Assembly: GCA_014526335.1 (NCBI GenBank)
Contig: JACTAT010000001.1
Location: 778,733-842,732 of the forward strand
Length of the DNA stretch: 64,000 nt
From: Chrysaora quinquecirrha
Lineage: Eukaryota; Cnidaria; Scyphozoa; Semaeostomeae; Pelagiidae
Direction: 5' to 3'
Shown here: one piece after another, positions 56,060 to 64,000 of the stretch
How the letters are laid out: each line of letters opens with the position of its first letter
Position numbering within the stretch: the stretch's first letter is position 1
Translations under genes and position numbers: made by a program
The notes under the pieces: generated by a model
The model's database searches: none
What the model was told of the DNA's origin: nothing
What the model saw: only the letters and a program-made list of their open reading frames with translations

Positions 56060-58584
56060 GCGAATTGTGATGTGAGTCGTTGTTTTTTCTCTGCGTCATG
56101 TTGTTAGTATTAGAAATATAGTCGTGCGTGGTACTGTATTTGTATGAGTGTATCCCTGGGCTGAGAGGGAATGAAACGTAGACTCATTACAGCAGCATCA
56201 CTCTTTGTTCCGCTCTTGCATAGAAATGTGCTCTTTACCAACGGCTGCTCTTAGCAACAACAGCAGCCATTTACATTGCGAATGTGAACCTCATGGCCCA
56301 TACATGCTCAGAGAGGGGCCTATCTAGCATTGCACAGTAAGTTTCGAGAGGACTAATGCAATAATCTGTTGTTATCGCTATTGAACTGAATTGCTTAGAC
56401 GTTCATCAGTTGAGCGATTTTGTTTGATGGTTTTAAGGCCTGGCTTAACTAGGGGACATGTTGCGTGATTGTCGTGTGTGACATGTCCTCTCAATGTCTT
56501 CTAGTTAAGCCACCTCGAAAACGTTGGAGCGCGCGACAAAATTTGTAGCGAGAGACGCGCAAGTGTTTCTAGGAGACATCAGAAACATTTCTTGTCTCCG
56601 TGACTCAGAGGACATGTTGTTCGCTTGTCTCTCGCATGTTTAGCCACCCTAGGAGACACGCCGAATACAATATCGCGCGCGACATGATTTGGCCACGGCT
56701 TTGGTCTCAGTCTTTAGTCCATACATGGATTTATGTATTTCATACTTCATATTTTTCATATTTCAAATATTTAAGGAGGGACACCCTTTCAATCAAGATT
56801 GACTGGTTTTCGAGGGGCCCTCCATTTAATTACAAAGTATACAATTAAAAATTCAAAATTACAATACTGTAATTTAAGCAATCTAAATAAAAAAAGAAAA
56901 GGATAAACGAAAAATCGAAAAATGTATTAAGTCTAGAACTCGAGTAGCCTGGAATTCTAGAATTTTCGTTGAACTCGGTAGTCACAATCAGAATTTGAAT
57001 TCTATCGGGTTTTGATAAGAAATTTATTTGGACGTGGCACAGGTGGTAGTCGCATCTTTTGCGACCTTTTATGCCCCTTCTTTTTTTCTGGAGACTTTGG
57101 TTAGATCGAAAACCCGTTCTTTTGGGCAACTCTGGGGAAATCGGAAACGTTGTAGCAAACGTTCCCTAGTCCAGAGCTGAACAATTTCGTAGACTTCGCA
57201 GGGAAATTGTTTCCAAATTTACTTCTTTGATGTCTTCCGCTTTTCAAAAAAATTTCGTTTTTTGGCGTCTGGAATCGGAAGTCTACTTTTTTCAGAACTC
57301 AGAATAGATGAATAGTCCCAAAAGAACGCGTCTCGACGTCCATCATTTCAAAATCGGCCTTAGGAGCGGAAAACGTATGTCATATGTCAGGTAATAAGTC
57401 TATCGGAAAAGACGGCTGACGCTGTTGCTGGGCAAACTTGCCCCAGCATTCAACGCGCGAAAAAACTATCCGACAACACCATCTTGTTCGTAACTGAGTG
57501 CTTATCGCGACGTAATCTTACTTTTGATTGCAATTTAATTAATAACAGATGAAGTGACTAATTTCTTTACTTGTATTCTCATTCACTGTCGTGTGCACAT
57601 TTAGTTAGGAAATTGCGCTATCGCAGTTTTACCCGCATTTTCCAGACAAACTCGTCGAAAAAAGAAATTTAATAAATTTTGGCTGATCACTTAATGTCGA
57701 AATTGGTTAAAAATTGTTAAAATAGATTTTTCTTAATTCGTTAAAACCCTGAATGAATTATCTCGTTCTGATTTGCTTGCTTTTAAAATATTCAGCGGTG
57801 CCAGATTAGCCTTGAGCTAACTAGCTAATTGAAGAAAAAATAAATGGTGTGGTGTGACTATGATGATGATAGTCAAGTTAAAAACACTTTTCCTTTCTTT
57901 CCACAAGCGTATACTTTTTTCCATGAGCAACTGGATATAAACTTTTTTTTAAATAAGCAACTTGGCTTTCGTCCAGCCCTCAAAGTTGCTTAAAATTTTA
58001 GACATTTCAGCCCTCAAAGTTGCTTAAACGTTGCTTAACATTTTTTGTACCTACTAACCACCCCTGACTTCGCGGGTCAAAATTGTCATCTGTTGGGCCT
58101 ACAACATGACTTTTGAGAGACAGTAAGTGGAAAAACGTTAGCTAACGAGCTTCAACATGCAAAACATAAGAACGAAGAACAATTTCCTAACACATGAAAC
58201 AGAATAAGCTTGGTTGTTTGACTTCTTAGTTGCTTACAGTAGTTCAATTGAGCCGTCAAGTTGCTTAATGTCCAAAGTTGATTAACATTTTTCATATTCC
58301 TGGTAATACACTTTCCAATAGCATAACGTCTATATTTTATTCTCCTTGTGAAAAATACTTAGGCCCTGGCCAGCCGATGAACCATTGTCTGTCCAAAATT
58401 TGAGATTTGTTTCTCAAGCAAAATGTTTGACCGTTCTTTGGCCACGTCCAAAACATTGCTCGTCCAACATTTTTTGATTTTTTGTTTGCATCAAGCAAAT
58501 GGAATATGGGAAGGTGAAAACCTTGAAAATGGCAGCAAAGGACTTTTCCCTTTTACATTTGTCGAGATATTAAGAGATCAATCG
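56060..58584. other. repeat-rich spacer to the second G-alpha unit
   Basis: No supportable gene. 56445-56700 holds inverted and direct copies of GGAGACA, TTTAGCCACCT and GCGCGACAAAATTT (related to 48845-48965). About 57945-58275 is a third copy of the AATAAGCAAC element, with its right end lost. 58362 onward begins a GGCCCTGGCC element that is cut off at the junction near 58584. Confidence 0.55.
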
Positions 58585-61500
58585 TGACCATGCAAACGTA
58601 GTAAATAATTATTCCATGAAACCAATTCTCCTGCCCTTCGTGTAATTAAATTTCCAATCCATTAGCGTTAGTTGCTGATTCGAGTTAATTTTTCTATTTC
58701 AGTTCATACAGATATTTTTATATGCTTTATTAGTTTTTGCTGTTTTCCGTAAGGCTCTAGGCCAGGGTATAATGCTATAAGGAATAGGGCTTATAAGGGG
58801 GCTCATAGCCCCCCTCATCTTCCTCCAAATTGCGAGCTGTAGCTGCATTTAGGCCCTGGTGAAGCGATCAGTTTGTCAAACATCTGAAATTTGCTTGTCA
58901 TACAAAGGGCGTGTTCTTCTGAATCTCAAAAACCCTCCAAATTTCAAAAGAAGAAAGCTTCGAAAACAGAATCCATGATTTTCAAAGAACAGGAATTCTG
59001 AAAATCCGTGAGTTTTCAGAAGTTTGTACCAAACGTCAGTCAATTTTCGCGCCAAATTTTTGCTTGCCTCGCCCCCAGATCGTGAATCTCTCGGAAACCT
59101 TCTGCTTTTGATGGCAGAAGGTTTTGGAGAGCTCCAGAGCCTGCCGTTTTAAAAAGAATGGCTTCGAAAAACATTCCGAAAAAAGAAGGCTACCGAAAAA
59201 AGAATTGGTTTAGAAAAACACGCCCAAATTGTTGACTGTTTTGCCACGTCGCCAAACATTGCATGTCAATAATGTTTTTGACGTTTTTCGAGAACATTGC
59301 GAGCAAATTCTGCTTGCCGAGGAATGTTTTGAAACATGGCCTAACAGTTAAACATTCTTTGTAAGGCTCATCTCAGGTGTTTGACTAACAATGTTTAGTT
59401 TTTTCGCGCCCTCTTATTCTAGTTTTCTTGATAAAAAATCTTTGATTTTCTGCGCGGGGATGGGAGACCAAGTTGCACTTCGATTTTTCGCTGGTGGGTA
59501 TAGATAACTTCATTCAGTTTGAGGCGTGTTTTCCTTCTAAACCTTCCAAATTTTTAAAAGAAGCAAGCCCACAAAAACAGAATCCACGATTTAAAAAAAA
59601 AACAGGAATTTAGAAAATCCGAAACTTTTTTCAAAAGTTTTGTTCCAAACGCTAGTCAACATTCGCGCAAAATTGCTTGCTTGCCTCGTCCCCAGACCCA
59701 TTCGTGGATTGTCTCTAGACTCACGACAACGAGTCTCTAGTTGACGCTCCCTTATTTCGAGCGAAGTAGTGGGACTTATGTAGTGAGTCTAGATTGTCGC
59801 CTGGCAACTTGTAAAATTGCAGTCTCGTTCGAATTTTAATCTCCCGAAATCTACCGAAATCTCCCGAAAGACTCGGAAACCTTCTGCTTTTGATGGCAGA
59901 AAATTTTGGAGAGCTCCAAAACCTGCCGTTTTCAGAAGAATGGCTTCGAAAACACGCATTCTGAAGAAAGAAGGCTACCGAAAAGAGAATCGGTTTAGAA
60001 GAACACGCCCTGAGATTTGCCTACAGACTGGAGGCGTTTTATTATGCCATATCCATATTTGTCTCCCTAGCGAGCATTCCCTGTCTCCCAGGTTTAGTCA
60101 TTTGTACAAGTCAACATGAAAAGACATTTTGATTTAGAGAGCAAAAAATGTCTTAAAATACATTTATTTCTTCAAGGTTTGGCCTTTAAAGTTAAGCTAA
60201 GGAAAACGAAAAATATTTTTATTTCTACGCGCTTTTTCGATAAAGCATTACTGATAATCTGATTGTAAAATTAATCGAGAAATTTTACATTTATATCTGT
60301 TTTAACCTAAGCGTAACAACATCGGATATTCGTAATATAATCTGTATCAAACACCCCCGTCTTTTCAATGAACATGCACTGATTTCCAGTATGATGTAGC
60401 CGTTCAGCAGGGGTTGTTTGTATAGCATGATTTTCCAATTTTTTAATTTTGCACTTTATGTTAAACAACCGTCTCTGTAAACTTTTGATCAATGAAGTCT
60501 AACAAGATATAATCTTTCATAGCCACGTGTATGGTTTCTAACGCGGTTTCCATGGACCGCTTCTGGCGCAGTTTTCAGAAAGCGTACTTCTATTCATCCA
60601 CAAAGCAGTTAAGGTCTAGCTAAACTAGGAGACGATTGATGTCCCCTCGGTGTCTCCCAGTTTAGCCACCTCGGAAACTTTGTCTCGCGCGACAAAATTT
60701 ATAGCAAGAGACACACAAATGTTTCTGGGAAACAACCTGCACCTTTTGCAATAAGCTTACTAAAGCTCCTTCTTGAAATTTGACAACCTTAGTCAGTTTT
60801 CTCGGTCAAGTCCCTTTTAAATTTTCAAACTTTTCATCGAAAGGATTCAACACTGTCAACACTAGAAACATGAAAGTCTGGCTTAAAACTAGAATATTAA
60901 GGTGCTGAATTCGAATCCGAAGTCAAGCTTTTGTATGAAGAAATCTTCATAAATTTTGAAAACGAGGCTCTAAGTTGAAGAGGTGTAAAAATAAGATGTG
61001 TCCGGTTTATAAAGGTGTCCGTTAAAAAAGTTGACTATACACAAACATTTCAGGGACTTATGCTTTCACTACTACTGCTCCTGTGATGCATTCTGCGCAT
61101 TTAATCACAGCGCTCTCGACTAACCACAACTCCCCCACATGTCCCTGTTTTGTGCCAGCTGGGTGGTTGTATTTGTTGTTACATAGGTTTAGTTCTTTGT
61201 TGTCCTTCTCAATTGTTGAAAGCCATGTTGTTTTTTTGGCCTCCATTTATTTTTACACTGCGGTGGGCTGCTTGTAAAGGCCCATTTCCACTTCGTTCGC
61301 ATTCGCTGTTCGCTAACGAATTTGCAATTCGCCGCTCGCTTGCGAACAGAATACAGACTTCTTGATCAATTTTAGGCGATAAAAGAAGTAAACTTTTTGC
61401 GAAAGCTTTAGCTTGACTTACAGCGGAAATCAAAATCGATTCGCGTTCGCCATTTTTTGATGGCCAGCGAACAGCGAATGCAAACGAAGTTGAAATTGGC

Positions 61501-64000
61501 CTTAAGTCTATTTTCACCGGAGTCTCCTGGGGTAGTCTGTACCAGCGTAGGCCTCTTTTTCTGATTTTGTCGCTTCGCTTTTCTTGTTTGGTCTTATTGT
61601 ACAGTTTTTTGTCAGGCCATTTTTGGCTTTCACTGAGGCGTTTCAAAGTCTGTTAAATATAGTAACTACGTAATTTGTATCATAAAAGATTTTTGCAGCT
61701 TGTCGGCGGAAAGAAAAAGTCAATTTCAGCGCAGGTGGCTCAAGGGCTACCTGCTCTGAAACGTCACTTATTTCTCTTATATTCAGCTGACTGAGAGAAT
61801 TTGCCTAAGTGTCTCAAGGTGCAACAGTTAGCAGATCGAATTAATTCGCATCTCTCAGAGATTCATTCAAAATCACAAAAAGAGCAAAGACTGAGGACAG
61901 TTTACAGTTTGCGTCTGGCTGTACACTATAATCTCAAAGCCTAGTGTGTTTGCTGTTGATCTTGAACAAAGTTTTGTCGATAAACCTAAACATGGGCACT
62001 GGCGTTTCAAGAAGGCAAGTTTTCGATAGCAAAATACCATCAGTATTGGCTAATAATCTCTCGGGTTCGTCAATCGAGTCGCAGATAGCGGCAGAATCCA
62101 AACGAAGACAGTTTCTAATGAAAATACTCTGCCTCGGTGCGTCTAATTCAGGTAAAAGCACCGTTCTGAAGCAAATGAGACTTATTCACTTGGATGGATT
62201 CAGCAACGAGGAGAAGGCTGTTTACAGAGATGCAATGTTGCATTCATTTGTCAATTCAGTGCATGAACTATTGCAGAAATTACCCGAAGATGAGGCATTT
62301 GGATTGAGAAAAGTCGTCGATACCCTAGTGAACTGTACTATCCAACAACTGAAGAATGACAAGGATTTTCTGGACACTACTGTATCATATCTAAGATCAA
62401 ACACTGGGAAACGGCTCCTAACAAAGCTACATAAAAGTGAGCCATGTCGGGATTTTATATCGTATTTCTTAAACCGTATCGAAAGTGTGGAGAGCTTCTC
62501 AGAACTTGACCCAACAACAGACGATATACTAAGGGTGCGTATACAAACAACCGGAGTTGTATACACACAGTTCAATTTCAAGGGCGCTCAGTTTTGTATG
62601 ATCGATGTCGGAGGCCAGAAATCCGAGCGAAGGAAATGGATACATCTTTTTGACGATGTAAAAGCTATCTTCTATGTTGTTGACATCAGTGATTTTAGCA
62701 CGCTCAACGAAAGCTTGGAATTATTCGGTGACATATGCCGAACAGAAAGCCTCAGGTTTGCTAGTATTATCCTGTTCTTTAACAAAGTCGATATTTTCCG
62801 TCAGAAAGATGATCTTTACAAGATCTCGCAGTGTTTTCCTGAATTCAAAGACACTGGAAGCGTAGCTGATGCTGGCCAGTTTCTGAAAAAACTTTTTGAA
62901 GATCAACACAAAGAGATATCGACACAAGTGTACTCGTTCTTCACATGTGCAACGGATACTACTAACATTGACCGCACATTTGGTGCCTGCACTGATATTA
63001 TCTTGAAAAATAGTCTGACTGCCGCAGGACTCTACTAACTGATGCTCTCTTTATGGACTATCGTGAAAATTAGTTAAAAGCTCTCCTTATTGACCAATTA
63101 AGACGTTCTGTTGCCTAACATGGTACTTTCTCCCCCTTGGCTGAATACGCTTTTTCGGACTTTTAATCGAGACCTCGACCCTGGCTGTGACGCTACCGTG
63201 GCTTGGCTCGAACCCTGACCACATTGAGCTCTTGACACCACGAGTCAGCTGGGTTACACCACGACGCCACAGCACTTTCACCCATTTGAGATCTGCTTGT
63301 CAAACACGGTGTTTGACCGTAAGAAAAGCGGGAGTATTTCAGAGGGGGTTGGATATTTAAAGCAACTTTGAGGGTTTGCCCTGGGTCGAGTTGTTTGTTA
63401 AGTTTCAGTTTAAATCACAAAGTTATCATTTCTGGAACTTTGGTAGAACTTAGCTACTATGAATCAAGCCAATCAGGTATTGGGAAATTGGAGGAAAATA
63501 TGTTAAGTCTGAAGTCCTTCGAGAGATCTAGTAGTCTTTTTAGATCAGTCATTTTCTAGGGTTTTTTTACGGGAGATTTGTACAGCGGGATTTGGATATC
63601 GTATAATGCTAGAAAATCAGTCTTGCACTGCTCATGTGAAGGGACACTGTTGCTACTTGAATTCTAAATCATGTAAACTGTGAAAGACAATAATATTTGC
63701 ACTCTATCTTAAATTTGTAAAGTAACTTGTATATTAAACAAGGGGCTGGTTCCCAGATATTCAATCTCTGTCTATAAATCTATAGGTTGTATCTAACACG
63801 TTGTGCTGCGTTAAATCTTTACCCCGGTTCCCCAATTTAAAAGCACGTGCGCCTGTGTTCGGATAAAAGTGCGGTGTGCTCATAATGAAAAAGGTTTTGT
63901 CGTTTTACAGAAGTCAGGAATGAGAAATTGGAATTAAGGTTTTTAACTACTATTTTCGAGACTCTTATAGCGTGATCGGTTCTGGCGGGACAGGTTTCTT
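58585..64000. repeat. 11,771-bp tandem duplication, second G-alpha unit (runs off the window)
   Basis: Copy of 46813-52225. The left junction is AATCGTGACCATGC here and (AAC)nGACCATGC in the first copy; only the first has the complete 5S SINE in front. All minor elements described for the first unit recur at an offset of about 11,771 bp, including the SINE at about 63164-63274. Confidence 0.95.
61992..63038 (+). CDS. intronless Go/Gi-like G-protein alpha subunit, copy 2
   Basis: Encodes the same 348-aa protein as 50221-51267. The only coding difference I can find is a silent GAT to GAC (Asp231) near 62684. Upstream and downstream flanks are also copied, so this was not a retro-copy of copy 1 but part of a DNA-level duplication or an unmerged haplotype. 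All unusual residues (Thr3, Asn52, Lys210, Val266, Ala345) are shared, which argues that they are not sequencing errors in a single copy. Flanking homopolymer lengths differ slightly from copy 1. Confidence 0.93.
   Translation: MGTGVSRRQVFDSKIPSVLANNLSGSSIESQIAAESKRRQFLMKILCLGASNSGKSTVLKQMRLIHLDGFSNEEKAVYRDAMLHSFVNSVHELLQKLPEDEAFGLRKVVDTLVNCTIQQLKNDKDFLDTTVSYLRSNTGKRLLTKLHKSEPCRDFISYFLNRIESVESFSELDPTTDDILRVRIQTTGVVYTQFNFKGAQFCMIDVGGQKSERRKWIHLFDDVKAIFYVVDISDFSTLNESLELFGDICRTESLRFASIILFFNKVDIFRQKDDLYKISQCFPEFKDTGSVADAGQFLKKLFEDQHKEISTQVYSFFTCATDTTNIDRTFGACTDIILKNSLTAAGLY

Overview
The window looks like nuclear DNA of an animal. It is AT-rich, its genes are spliced with GT/AG introns, and it carries three metazoan-type gene families: a CRK adaptor, an XRCC4 fragment and a heterotrimeric G-protein alpha subunit. 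Short introns, very many small inverted-repeat elements, an intronless G-alpha and long simple repeats would fit an early-branching marine invertebrate such as a cnidarian or sponge. That placement is inference; the sequence does not name the species. There are no bacterial operons, rRNA genes or CRISPR arrays.

Layout. 1-5566 holds small inverted-repeat elements and, on the minus strand at 3.4-4.85 kb, the coiled-coil and C-terminal exons of an XRCC4-like gene whose head-domain exons are absent. 5567-20496 and 21808-about 36740 are two copies of one ~15 kb block. Each has, on the minus strand, a 5 kb single-exon gene for a giant coiled-coil membrane protein and, diverging on the plus strand, the CRK gene. 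In copy B (right) both genes read cleanly: the coiled-coil ORF is 1678 aa, and CRK runs through seven recognisable exons to 43660, though its last SH3 exon is not found. In copy A (left) the coiled-coil gene has seven one-base losses and CRK one, all in homopolymer runs, and CRK breaks off inside exon 4 at about 20496, against a tRNA-type SINE. Between the copies (20499-21807) is a second, phase-matched exon of the coiled-coil gene.

36.8-43.4 kb are CRK introns with a CAT/ATC microsatellite, tRNA-like repeats, a TA-flanked pogo/Tigger-like inverted-repeat element, and two long GTTA arrays that bracket a displaced copy of CRK intron 3. 43.7-46.8 kb has transposon debris and two SINEs (tRNA- and 5S-derived). 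From about 46813 an 11,771-bp unit starts and is repeated from about 58585 to the window end. Each copy carries the same intronless, divergent Go-like G-alpha gene (348 aa; identical proteins, one synonymous difference seen). 52-58 kb holds inverted-repeat elements and a ~115-bp minisatellite.

Working together: CRK (tyrosine-kinase signalling), the G-alpha (receptor signalling) and XRCC4 (DNA end joining) are unrelated housekeeping or signalling genes; the shared theme is genome architecture. The two large duplications, their homopolymer-only frameshifts and the truncated genes at their edges mean that either recent segmental duplication or joining of two haplotypes during assembly must be considered. 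The most novel gene is the coiled-coil membrane protein, with three two-helix membrane modules separated by coiled coils, reminiscent of TANGO1/cTAGE5 ER-exit-site organisers.
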